In this document: piece by piece, positions 1 to 10,923 of the stretch | Numbering within the stretch: position 1 is the first letter of the stretch | Layout: each line of letters starts with the position of its first letter | From: Paragordius varius | Lineage: Eukaryota; Nematomorpha | Direction: 5' to 3' | NCBI GenBank assembly: GCA_964247055.1 | Contig: OZ176054.1 | Span: 9,238,001 to 9,302,000 of the forward strand | DNA length: 64,000 nucleotides | Notes under the pieces: model-generated | Seen by the model: the letters and a program-made list of their open reading frames with translations, nothing else | The model's database searches: none | What the model was told of the DNA's origin: nothing | Program-made: the position numbers and the translations under genes

Positions 1-1
1 A

Positions 2-352
2 ATTAGTATCGTAAAATCGTACAAAATAAAAACACTATCTGGGAGTGATGTATTGACAGCGTTTGATTATTTTTTTAATCACATTATGCTTGCTAAATGT
101 TTTAAAAATAATCGAAACAAACCTAGACTCAAGCCATTAATTCAAAAACTTGCATGGTTTTCAAATGAACGCATAGAACACATGATTCGAATTGAAATGG
201 ATGTAAGTCGAGGCGTTAAACCTGAGAAAATGTCGTATTTTTATCCTAAAGAGTTAATCCATAGACAAAACAATGTTATGCCCAATATAAATTTAAAGTC
301 CAACAGTGTGAATATTAATGATAATAATAATAATATGATTGTTAAAAAGTAA
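2..352 (+). CDS. C-terminal exon of an unrecognised gene (runs in from the left edge)
   Basis: The frame is open from the left edge to a TAA at 350-352, giving about 116 residues with no internal stop. The first 80 residues look like a folded, charged domain with motifs such as KLAWFSNERIEHMIRIEMDV and VKPEKMSYFYPKEL. The last 30 are Asn-rich and low complexity (NDNNNNM). There is no convincing in-frame ATG near the start, so this is read as the last exon of a gene beginning outside the window. I do not recognise the family. The stop lies about 85 bp before the left Helitron end at 437. Confidence 0.5.
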   Translation: MSIVKSYKIKTLSGSDVLTAFDYFFNHIMLAKCFKNNRNKPRLKPLIQKLAWFSNERIEHMIRIEMDVSRGVKPEKMSYFYPKELIHRQNNVMPNINLKSNSVNINDNNNNMIVKK

Positions 353-436
353 TATAGACAAATAATGATAAATAAATTGAAAAATATTATATATTAACAG
401 GGCATTATTTACATATTGCTTACCAATATTTGATAA

Positions 437-3400
437 TCTATATTATAAAAATGGAAAGTGGTAGCTTTGTGATCTGTTTCCGGAAAACCGGTGGACCCAT
501 TCAAATCCAAATGTCGAAAAAATATAATCAATAATTAATGCCCCGACAATAGCTTCGCCATTTTTTTGAATTAGGCCCCCAGTTCGGGCCCACGCCGTGT
601 AAAAAACGGTGTTTTTTGAAAACAGATATTCATAAAAATCGTGTCTTTAAGACAATTTTTCGGACATGTTGCACCATTCGATTTCAAATATGAATTCACT
701 TATTTTCGATTGCGCCGAACATAGTGGGCTCGTTTTTTTAATTTGGGCCTTCTTTTTATCCGTCCCCATCCCCGTAAAATGCTATTTTTTAAAAGTCCAC
801 ATTTTTCGCCCAAGGTATGAGACCGTAAAAATTCAATGAGGATCCCAGGTATTTCCTGTTAAAAGGCAAACATTCTAGATGTGGGTTTTTGTTATATTGA
901 CTGCTGGTTAAGGAGATACCCGCCAAAAACTGACATGTCATATGTAAATAGCGTGCCTTTGGAACTAAATTTCAGAAAACTTATCACGACATATGAGTTC
1001 AATAGGCACTTAAAATATTACCCGTAACAAGACAAAAATTTAGGTCGTGTGGTTTTTTAAAATTAGCTGTTAATTAGGCCTTCACGCCCTGAAAAATGCA
1101 CCACCATAGAATGATTTTTTCGTTTTGAAGCTATTTTTCCAAAAACCACTCAGAGCATATAATTAATCATGATTCCAGGTATTTCCCAAATTAAGGCAAA
1201 AATAATCGAGCGTTTTTTTGTTTTGTCTCTAGAGGGCTACCGGCGTAAAACTGTGTCATCATATCAATACAGCATGCCTTTGGAGACAAATTTCAGAAAG
1301 CCTATGAGTCTAATAGGAACATATGGAATCCATGATAATTCCAAATATTCCCAATATAACGGCAAAAATTTTGCTAAACGCTTTATATCTGCCCCTCTGT
1401 AAGGAGTTAGCCAAAAACTGCGCCACAATATAGAAATTGCGTTGTTTTGGAGCTAATTTACAATAACGTGACCAGATATTTTGAACTTTGATGCAGTACA
1501 AAATTAAAATATAATTTGCCTGTTTTTACACCATCGGTGTGGTATAATACCCAGTTTCCACAAAAAAATATCCTGTTGATATATATATATATATATGGAA
1601 AATATCAGGATTATCATGATGCTTTTAGTTTTAACCTTTACGAGTTAGTAAAGAAAGTTATTTACACTTTTTGTGGTAAGCGCTCCGTATAAAATTGCAA
1701 AAGGTGCGCAATTTTTCCATGCATACTTTCAAAAATTTAATTTTTAGCAAGATTTTGTTGAAGCATACTTCATACTATTTTGAGCATAGGAAACGAAATG
1801 AACGGTTTAGATGTCATTTTATATATATAATTCGATAATGCTAATTTCTAAATCAGAATTTTGATTAAAATATTCGTTCGTTTTCAAATTTATGGTAAAT
1901 AAAAATTGTGTTTTATACAAAAATTCACCAAAATTTGCAAGCAAAGAAACCTTTAAATTAAAATTCCGAATGTTCAACATCATTTAAAAATTTTTATTAT
2001 ATCTTAAAGCGTTTACCGTTTCCATCATGCTTCAAAATTGTTTAAAGTGTGGTTAAAATATCTCAAATTTGTTTATGCATAAAAATAAAAAAACTAATAA
2101 AAATTAAAGTTTAGCAAAAAAATTAAAAATATCATACCTCCCACCTATGAGTATAGAAAACGTAAAAATTCTTAACGAAATCATATATGTCATACCATAC
2201 ATAATAAATTTCAAATAATATTCGGGAATTTTCCGTTGATAAGTAAAACAAGAAATGAACTTTCTAAACTTGATCAATTTATTATAATATCATAAATTAA
2301 TGTTAATTTTAAATTTTGATGAAACACCTCTTTTTTGCGGAAGCCATGAGTGAAAGAGCCATTCTAAATTTTACCGTGGAGCCAGAGATTATAGTTTCGC
2401 CACTGCGCGAAAGGCTGAATCATAAGCGGTTTAACCGATCCAAAATCTAATTTTATGTATAATTAGAGCAGAAAATAAAATATTAACCAATTAAAAATAG
2501 GCCAATCTTCGTTTTTTACCGCAAAATAAACCATTTCTTAAAACATTATGGGGCTATTTTTATTGAGCGTACTATATCAAATTCTACTAATTTTTTTGAA
2601 TAAATAAAAAGGTTAATATATATTAAAAGAATAATTTTTTTAATTGCAAAAAGCAGTACAAAAGTGGGCGCAGTACAGTCGCAATTTTTTTCTGAAAATC
2701 CAGTACTGTACTGCGAAAAACAGCCTATCTGGTCACATAAATTTACAGACAATTCACGAAGCCATATGAGCTCATTAACAGCTTCAAATATTACCCGTAA
2801 CTAGGTAAAGGTCAGTTTTTATTAGCCGTTAGTTTGGGACCTTTATGTCCTAAAAATACGCCATCATATAACGATTATTTAGTGTGGAGTATTTTTTCGA
2901 ACAACCCATGGGACGATGGTAATAAAGATGATTCCAAATATTTGTCCTAAAAAGGCAAAGAATTTAACTTAGATCTTTTTTCCATATAGGTCGTCTATGT
3001 GTAGGGGTCTACCGGTTTAAAACTGAGACGCCATACAAAAATGGCGTGATTTTGGAGAATATTTAAAAAACTTAAGAAGCCATACGAGTTCAGTTAAACA
3101 CATTTCTGGGGAATTCGTATAATATCATTCTATTAAAAAGGGATCACATATGATTTACTTTTTATATCTCTTGATATCAGCTTTGTGAACAAAATTCCAA
3201 AATAAAACTTTTAACCATTTCGTAAAACGAAAATCTTAAAATAAATCCAATGATAGTTGAATATTAACTTTCATAAGGGACAGTTTAAATATGGTCAATT
3301 AGGAGTATACCTTATTTGAGCCTATGCAAAAATCCGTAAAAGAATAATTATATTCTTTTTATTAAAGTGTTTTTTATTATTTTTTATCTCCATTACGTCT

Positions 3401-3468
3401 AATTGCAAATATTAAGAAATAATATTCGGTGAGACTACGTCACAGCGAAGCGTGACAGGGCCAGCTAG
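437..3468 (+). mobile_element. Left Helitron-like element (non-autonomous), with an inserted hAT-like element
   Basis: The element starts with TC after a host A (436) and ends in CTAG (3465-3468) before a host T (3469). About 10 bases before the CTAG is a short hairpin (GTCAC, GAA loop, GTGAC; about 3440-3457). These are the Helitron end rules: 5'-TC, 3' hairpin plus CTRR, insertion between A and T. The body is diverged tandem units of about 310-330 bp, each made of two related halves of about 160 bp; repeated cores read GATTCCAGGTATTTCC, TGCCTTTGGAG and ATATTACCCGTAAC. I see no Rep/helicase ORF, so it is non-autonomous. A second copy in inverted orientation lies at 10924-13257. Without the 1277-bp insertion and its target duplication, this copy is about 1.75 kb. 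Confidence 0.72.
1463..2739. mobile_element. hAT-like DNA transposon copy inserted in the left Helitron
   Basis: This 1277-bp insertion has inverted ends containing GTGACCAGATA (1468-1478 and, reversed, 2726-2736). It is flanked by an 8-bp duplication, AATTTACA, at 1455-1462 and 2740-2747. The other Helitron copy shows the uninterrupted target (one AATTTACA), so the insertion is well delimited. Subterminal CAGTACTGTACTG palindromes occur near the right end (2700-2713). No convincing transposase ORF is present. The 8-bp duplication fits hAT; the termini do not exactly match the usual CAGNG start, so the superfamily is inferred. Confidence 0.65.
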
Positions 3469-6400
3469 TATAATATATTTATTTTAAATTTTATATTTGC
3501 AAGATTGCACAGAAATGATGTCATATAGCATATGGTAAAAATTTTACCGCATAAATTTGGCATTTTTGCGTTAATTTAGAAAACTCGCCCATTTTATAGG
3601 GAGCCAAAAGTTGGCGACTTTTCGGCATCTAAAATATATTTTTTTCTTCTATCATATGGCCGAAAGTCAAAAACACCATGATAGTCCCCAATATGTACTT
3701 CGTGATTATTTTTTTTGCTACCCTCGGATTTTGCCACCGTGTAGGTGACATTTGTTGTTAGTTTATTTGCTGTTAATGATTGAAATTTTAGATCTAGAAA
3801 ATTATCCGTTTTAAAATGGATTGTATCACAATTTATGTTTATCATATATATCAGTGGTACCTACCAAAAAATATTAAAGAGCTGCAAAAATTCTTGCCAT
3901 CCGATAAAAATTTCATAGCTGTTGGAATTGGAACGTTTTATATTTAGAATAATAAGGACATCTAAATATTCAACAAATAATGCATGGCCATAAAAAACAC
4001 TTTTAGGAGAGTCGGTGGCCCATGCGCCTAGGTTTGCGTGCCACCGATGTATATTGTAACACTTTTATGTTAAATTTGATTTAAATTCTATAGCAGAGAT
4101 ACTCAAACCGCGGCCCATTTATGACCCTAAATCATTTTTTATAATTTCTTTGACGTACTTATTTTGAGTATGAATATCTGCAAACTAATTTAATCGGTAT
4201 TATAGCCCTAGAGCCAAGAAAAATATTTTTTGGCCCGATATATTTTATGAGCACCGCTGTTCTATAGAGTTTGTATGCAGTTCTTTCCAGCAGATAAGGC
4301 AGCGACATCTGTTTTTTCTACATTTTTATTCAGTAATTTCTAGTTTGTTCTCTGATTGTTGAGACGAGTTCATCGGCAAAGAATATGTTAGGAAGAGAGG
4401 AAGAAGCCGAAGACTTATTCGTTAGATAGATGAAATTTTTTCACTTTCCAAAATGTCACTGCAAAAACTCTCATGGAGGTTTTCCTATAAAATTGCTAAT
4501 GGTCGATAATCGATTACAAGCTTAACAACAAAAAGGAGAGGGATAGGAACTAAATCTTGAGACATAATTAACTAATGAAATATCGTGGGCAAAATGAGCA
4601 AAAAAGTTTTAACAATATATTTTATAACGACCGTAAAAAAATTTTATAAATAAAAAAATAAATGCATGAAATGGTATCTTAACTCAAAACACATCGAATA
4701 TATGCAACCCGCTAAATTGTGTAATCAATAAGATCGACACTCAATTTTTCCAAAATAATGAATTTGTAAAAAATTTTGATGTCATAATCTAGTGATATGA
4801 ATATGTTTACATATTTAATTAATAAAATTATAATTTGTCAAGTATGTGCGTCTCATAAACTTTTACAATACCTTGTGGGCACAAAATACAATATTGAAAC
4901 ACACATCTATTATAGTGGAAATCAACCGTGAATAATATCACAGTTATTATTATAGGATAAATTTTGAGACATACGATATTATTTTTAAACAGTTTTATCA
5001 GGATAATCAAATGGATGTGTTTTGGCGCTTAGTTTTAGGAAAGTTTTCATTACTGGGTTTTGACCCCATTAAAATGGGCTAGATATTAATACATAATCAA
5101 AAATGTTGAGAAACGATAAAACAATATTGATAAATATTTTCTGTTAAAGATTTTTAATGAATAAACTGCTAAAACAAACTCTATATTGCTTTATAATTTA
5201 GGTAAACGGAAACAACAATTTTATCCAGTTGCCTTCTTTATTTTTTTCTAAATCCTTAAATATTAACACAAACATAAAAGCGACCATAACCAATTACAAA
5301 AAATGAGTCACACAATATATCAATGGTCCTACAGCGGGCCACGCCCCCGAGGCTTTCAAATTAATTATTTCTGTCCAGAGATTTTGCAAAAATATCGAAA
5401 TTTTATAAAGAAAGGTTAGATTAGCGGAGTTTATATTGCGCATTACCCAATATTTTCATTTTAGTGCCCATATAAAATGTATCTCGCCTTATTCACACAA
5501 ATTATAGATGGTATGGAAAAACGATAAAATGTTAAATAAAGGAAAAATTGTTTATTCAACATTTGTTGTTATTTTTAATACACTACTATGTGGCCAATTT
5601 ACCAACTATATTAATATCTATAATAATAAAAGTCCGAGTAAACATTGAATAAACAGCAAGAAAAATGGAATCGGTTCCGAAACCGTTGGATTTAAGGATA
5701 ATCGGTTTTAAAAATTTAATTAACAACATCCATAATACGATTCGAAAAATTTTAGGAATTACTCTAGCACTTAAAAACTCTCAAGATTTTTTCTGTGTAT
5801 AGAAGGTAAAATCAGACGGGCTTCAGATTAAGGGGTTCTCTTTGCACTATAACAGATATTAATATTTTTTAATATCATTTACCTTTCAAAAATGAATCTC
5901 CCGCAGTGCATATATGGTATCAATGGACTAAATTAAGATTTCACCACAAATATATAATACTTATAAATTTTCCGATTTGGGTTCATAAATCAATGTAATT
6001 TTTAAGCAAGTTACAGATCATTATCAGTCAATAGTGATCTGCTTTTTCTGGTGTATTTGTGTGATAGTAAAAGATCAAACTATTACGTATATATTTTAAA
6101 ATTAAAAAAGCTATAAAGAATTTAGGATAGGATAATATACTTTTTTTAAAACCATGTTGAATAAAAATTATAAATAAAACTTTATGTTAATATATCTCTT
6201 TAAATATACGAAATTTAGATTTAGTATAATTTGGACTTATTTAGTTAGTTGCAGCCTATTTTTGGATTGATTATTAATTTCCTGACGAGTAGTAAGGGTA
6301 GTTATCAGGTCGGCTAACTACCCAACATCAGCTGTTTAATCTTTACCCAGTAAGAACTAATTTTTGTTTCTGCCACAAACCATAACACTGAACTGAATAA

Positions 6401-6497
6401 TAAAAATTTTAAACCGTATTAATTAATGATATATCAAATTTATTCAGGATATTATAGAGGGTTATTTATTGATAAAATTATTCCGCGCCGCATATCA
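3469..6497. other. Gene-free AT-rich stretch with hAT-like remnants
   Basis: No reading frame here looks like a real exon. It holds one clear short hAT-type element (separate entry, 4094-4259), a related decayed copy around 3852-4060 (CAGTGGTACCTACC end, later GGTGGCCCATG), and a decayed relative of the TACAGT hairpin family near 5440-5620. The rest is AT-rich with short homopolymers. Confidence 0.5.
4094..4259. mobile_element. Short hAT-like MITE with exact 8-bp target duplication
   Basis: This 166-bp element has related inverted ends, CAGAGATACTCAAACCGCGG on the left and, read in reverse complement, CAGCGGTGCTCAT on the right. TTCTATAG directly flanks both sides (4086-4093 and 4260-4267), an exact 8-bp target duplication typical of hAT elements. 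It is too short to code. Related copies in the window lie near 23871 and 46100. Confidence 0.75.
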
Positions 6498-7876
6498 TTA
6501 ATCTCGTCTCATCATTTTAACCTTCTTAAGCTTTTTCTGTGAAATCTTCTTTTTGGAATCGTATTCATCGACCCCAGACTTTGTAACGGCTTGTTCTTTT
6601 TCCACCAAAATAATTTCAATGTGACATGGGCTGGACAGATAAGCTAATTATTTTAAAACAATGGATTAAAATTTTTAAAAATTTAATTAGTAGTTTTCAA
6701 ATATTTTATGATGGCTTTAACTTAAATTTGTAATAAGAATATTTAAAAACTGTAAAGAATGTTTTATTTATTGTATAATTAAAAATAAAACGATTAAATG
6801 AAGAAGATTATCAAGACTTTATATATCGATTTTATTATAGTTTTTGTGCACCAGTGAATAAATTTAGAATAAATTGTATGATTTTGACAATTTATACATA
6901 AAAATTTATAAATGGCCAAAAATATCGAGACGGTAAAAATGAATGCACTCTTTTATGTTCTAAAATAATCTAATCGAATAAAATTTCCGATAGAAAGTCC
7001 CACAAATTAAATATAAACATGTAAATAAATAGATTTAATATTTTTTATAAATTGAAATAATGTATTTTAGTTGTTTTGAATTCATTTTAGTATTTAATTC
7101 ACAAATCAAAACATTGAATAATCGACAATATTATAAAAACATGGAGATGATTGTACAGATTTAAAAACTATAGTATTTTTGTTAGGTTCATTTATTCAAA
7201 AACTAGAGAGATTGAATATTAAATAATTTAATATAACTTACGATTAACACGGCCATGGGCTCTGTATGTCCGTCTTCTCATTTTTTGAGCCCGATTAACT
7301 TGAATATGTTCGATTACTAAATGATCGGTGTCAAGACCCTTGTATTCGGCATTACTTTCTGCATTGCGTAGGAGTTGAAGCAAAAACTCTGCCGATTTTT
7401 TTGGCCAACGACCTTGAGTCCATTTCCATGCTTTAGCCTGTGTTGGTTATAATAAAATATAATTTATAGAATTAAAGATCCTTAGTATACAGAAAAGTTA
7501 GGGGGAATTACATAAAATAATATTAATAAGAAGTTTTTTTAAGTTTAATAGAGAAATTATTGATTCTTTTATTTATATGTCGGACATAAAATATTAGTTC
7601 AAAATATTTGGATGAATAGAATATAAAAATTAATATACTTGAGCCTTTCGCCCTACACCTCCATTATATCGTTTAAAAGGTACGATTTCTTTTTTGGCTA
7701 CGACATTTTTTAAATATCTAATAGCACGTCTCAAATGCATATGACGAATAGCATGGGCAGTTTCGCGTGTATTCTAAATGTTAATATAATGTTACTTTAA
7801 AATGGACTCTCAAATTACTGCCGCGTGCTTTAACACATTTGGAAGTGGTTTCTGGTTCAAAGCTATATCTCGTCAT
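6498..7876 (-). CDS. RPL17: 60S ribosomal protein L17 (eukaryotic RPL17, uL22 family)
   Basis: This is a component of the large ribosomal subunit (uL22, lining the exit tunnel). Four exons are read on the minus strand: 7796-7876, 7639-7773, 7242-7437 and 6498-6643. They join in frame to 185 aa; the human protein is 184. Recognisable blocks are [75 protein letters not shown] and [18 protein letters not shown], with a [11 protein letters not shown] tail. Introns are 22 bp (7774-7795), 201 bp and 598 bp, all GT-AG, so the first is ultra-short. The ATG at 7874-7876 matches the conserved N-terminus. A minus-strand AATAAA lies about 28 bp past the stop (6465-6470), implying a very short 3'UTR. The gene lies between two inverted Helitrons. 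Confidence 0.96.
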
Positions 7877-8577
7877 AAGGGAAATCAAATGTTTAACTAA
7901 ACGACAAACGCAAAAGAGTAATTTACCTTAAAGATAGTGAGGAGCTAATCTATATATTTATAAAAATGCGCGAATTTTAATTTTCTTACATAGATTAATA
8001 ATTTCGGCTACCTTTCCGATTAATTCATTTAAAATTTACAACAATTTTACGAAAATAGCATCCAAATATATTATAATATATATTACACAAAGATAATAAT
8101 TAGCGTTCTAAATTACTCACTTGAAATTTCTTATGCTAAAAAGTCACTGAGCGGCATCAATATTTTATGCATTTTCAAATAAAAATGATTCAATTTTATC
8201 CAATAAGGAAGCTTTATATCATACTACTTCAGCATCTTTTTTTGGATGAAAAATTGTTTAATGACTGCTAAGTTTTATTATAATTAGATAAACCACAAGA
8301 GAAATAATTAATAAAGCTTAAACTTTTTTTCCAGCACTTTTACCACGTGATCTACATGTTACTCTTTAGTTTTATCCAAAAAATACACAATATATCATTT
8401 TGATTAAAGCTTTTTATTTTCCATCAATGCATACAGTGCCAAAATAAATTGGATTATAATCAGCCAAAAAGTATAAAGAAAGCCTTCGGCTTAATACCTT
8501 ATATATTTTTTAAGATATTCAAATTTTAAATCGATCTGGGATATACAACTGCCCCAAAATATATGGTTAATTACTTT
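7877..8577. other. Upstream region of RPL17; no gene seen
   Basis: This is AT-rich sequence 5' of the minus-strand RPL17 start. No exon-like frame is visible. The RPL17 promoter must lie here, but I see no diagnostic motif. It ends in transposon sequence from about 8578. Confidence 0.4.
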
Positions 8578-9248
8578 TAACACTTCAATTTAATCGGGGT
8601 ATTAAAATACCACAGACTATATTCATTTTGATATTTGTAAAAAACTACTGAAAGAAACGGTTCCAATTTAAATTTAACACTTGGATACAACACACTCATT
8701 TCCTTCGATTCAAATTGGGGTAGTTGGATACCCCAGGCCTGTTTAAAATCAAATAGTTTAAAAAGTATGGAAGCAATCGAAACCATGGCAAAATTTTGCA
8801 CTTATATAACATTAATAAACCGAAATATATAAAATATTTTATTCAAAATACTTGATATTACTTATTTTGAGCTATAACTGAAAGGTAAATTTAGTCAACG
8901 TGACATGTGTCAAATTGTAAAATTAAAAAATAATACAAAATAAACCGCTTTTTCTATTTATCAATGTTAGATGTACTTTATATAAAAATAAGCTTTAGTT
9001 TTACCCTGAAAATTAAATACAGACGATATTTTGCAAAATTTTTGTAAAATAAAAATGGCGTCGAAGTAGTTTGAGGTGGAACTTTTTTTTCAAAACAAAA
9101 TTTTATCAAGATATTTTGGCATAATTATATAATATTTATCAGGATAGAAGCATAAATTTAAATTGGGACCGTTTCCATCAGTAGTTTTTATAAAATTTAA
9201 TTTAAACTTAGTCTGGGGTATTTAGATACCCCAATTTGAATCGAAGTG
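8578..9248. mobile_element. TTAA-flanked piggyBac-like MITE (full copy 8678-9248, partial copy 8578-8673)
   Basis: The full copy of 571 bp runs 8678-9248 and is flanked by TTAA on both sides (8674-8677 and 9249-9252). Its ends are inverted: CACTTGGATACAA on the left and, reversed, CACTTCGATTCAA on the right. Inner CCCCAATTTGAATCGAAG palindromic blocks occur near both ends. Immediately left, a truncated copy starts with CACTTCAATTTAATCGGGG (8578). The TTAA target and CAC...GTG ends suggest a piggyBac-like MITE, though the usual CCC start is absent. Other copies lie near 13925-14444, 31817-32298 and at 52949-53492. Confidence 0.68.
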
Positions 9249-9651
9249 TTAATCTTCTATTACACTGTCGCAAAATTGGGAGCAAATTTTTTCACAGGAT
9301 ACTATACCTAGCTTAATATGACCGTTGAGACATATACTACATTTTAAAGATATAAGGATATAAAATATTTTCAATGTAGAAATAGTTTTTTACCTTATTA
9401 TATGGTTATATTCGAAAAAAATCAATTTATTTGCATACAACTTGATCAAAAATTATAAACTTATATATGAAATAATATTGAATAAATATTATTTGCAAAT
9501 TTTGGGTATAGATTCTAAATAAACCTCAATTTAGTAAAACCACCTAATTTTAGTCCTTTATTCTATTAACATAAAAAATATTCGATGAAAAACAATATAA
9601 TATGTGCCCAAATTTAAGTTTGATTTATTTGTTAATATTAATATTACTTAT

Positions 9652-10918
9652 ATATATTATAATAAAAACTACATATACACAAAGTTACAAATTTTTGACA
9701 TTTTTTATTTCACTAAAATAATATTAAATTTTTTAATATAAATTTTTGTTTGATCATGTCTTATAATATAATTATAGTGCGTGCAGAATGAAACTGTCAG
9801 ATTAGATAAAAGGTTAAACGCTGATACTGATAATATAATTTATAATAATTTTAGGTAAAACAAGAAATTGCAAATTGTTACGAGAAATATTCATCTACGT
9901 CTGTGGTATTCATAAAAAAGGCAATTTACGTCTAATCAAATTGATAATTTACATTGTGTTCTTTGTGTAATAAATTTATTTTTGCATACATATAATATAT
10001 TCACTTTTCTCAATCTAAAATTATGTTTATCGATGAATGTTTTAGAAATGAGGTCGCCTTTTTAAAATTTTATAAACAAAACTCCCTAGATTGCTGTTAA
10101 GTTTTGCCAAGGATTTATTGGTTTCTCTTAGAATCTCCATTCTCTTCTTCGGCCATCGCAAACAACCTCCTACTTAGGACATAAAAGATTCAACTCATTG
10201 ATTGAGAAGTTTTTTTTGCCAATATATTAATAACATAAATTACCTGATAATTGTTTATCATAAAATGTATATCACTTTTGAATAGATTCAATAAAAACAT
10301 TTAAACAAATGGTACTCAATAAAAAATTTAAAGGGCTGCAAAAAATATCTTTTCTCAAGAACCGTGCAACATATTATAACTATTAAAACTTGCAGATATT
10401 TATAAAAAAAAGTATCTCATAATAATTGATAATTCAGGGCCATAAATACGGTTTTAGTGCCGCATTACTAAAAATGATTAAAGAATTTTTTTCTTAGCCA
10501 TAAACTATCTTTTTAAAAAATAATTCAGGAAAATATGGGACATAGTCTGAAGTTTTTTTTATTTCACATTTCTAATTTAAGGAATGCACCTAAAAAGCCA
10601 TTAAAAATGTAATTGTAATATTTTATTATTATGATTAGTGTATATATATTATTGCAATATTCATTGGGTTTGAAAGTTTTCTTATATGTAAATTAAAAAT
10701 GTTTCAGTTACCTAAAATTATTATAAATTATACTGTAGTGTCAGGGTTAAACCTTTTATCTAACTTGACAATTTTATTCTGCACCTTTTAAGTGAATTTA
10801 TATGACTAAAATTATATCACTAGACATGATCAAAATTTATATTAAAAAATTTTAATTTTATTTTAGTACACTAAAAAATTTGAAAAATTTATAACTTTGT
10901 GTATATGTAATTTTTATT
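9652..10918. mobile_element. Foldback-type element with about 210-bp inverted arms
   Basis: The segment 9652-9858 recurs in inverted orientation at about 10693-10917, with clear but imperfect identity. Shared blocks include ACATATACACAAAGTTA, TTAATATAAATTTT, GATCATGTCT and GATAAAAGGTTTAA. The arms enclose about 830 bp, including a decayed hAT-like copy near 10318-10480 (GGTACTCAATAAAAAATTTA end). The outer end of the right arm abuts the 3' end of the right Helitron at 10924. No coding frame is seen. Confidence 0.55.
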
Positions 10919-10923
10919 ATATG

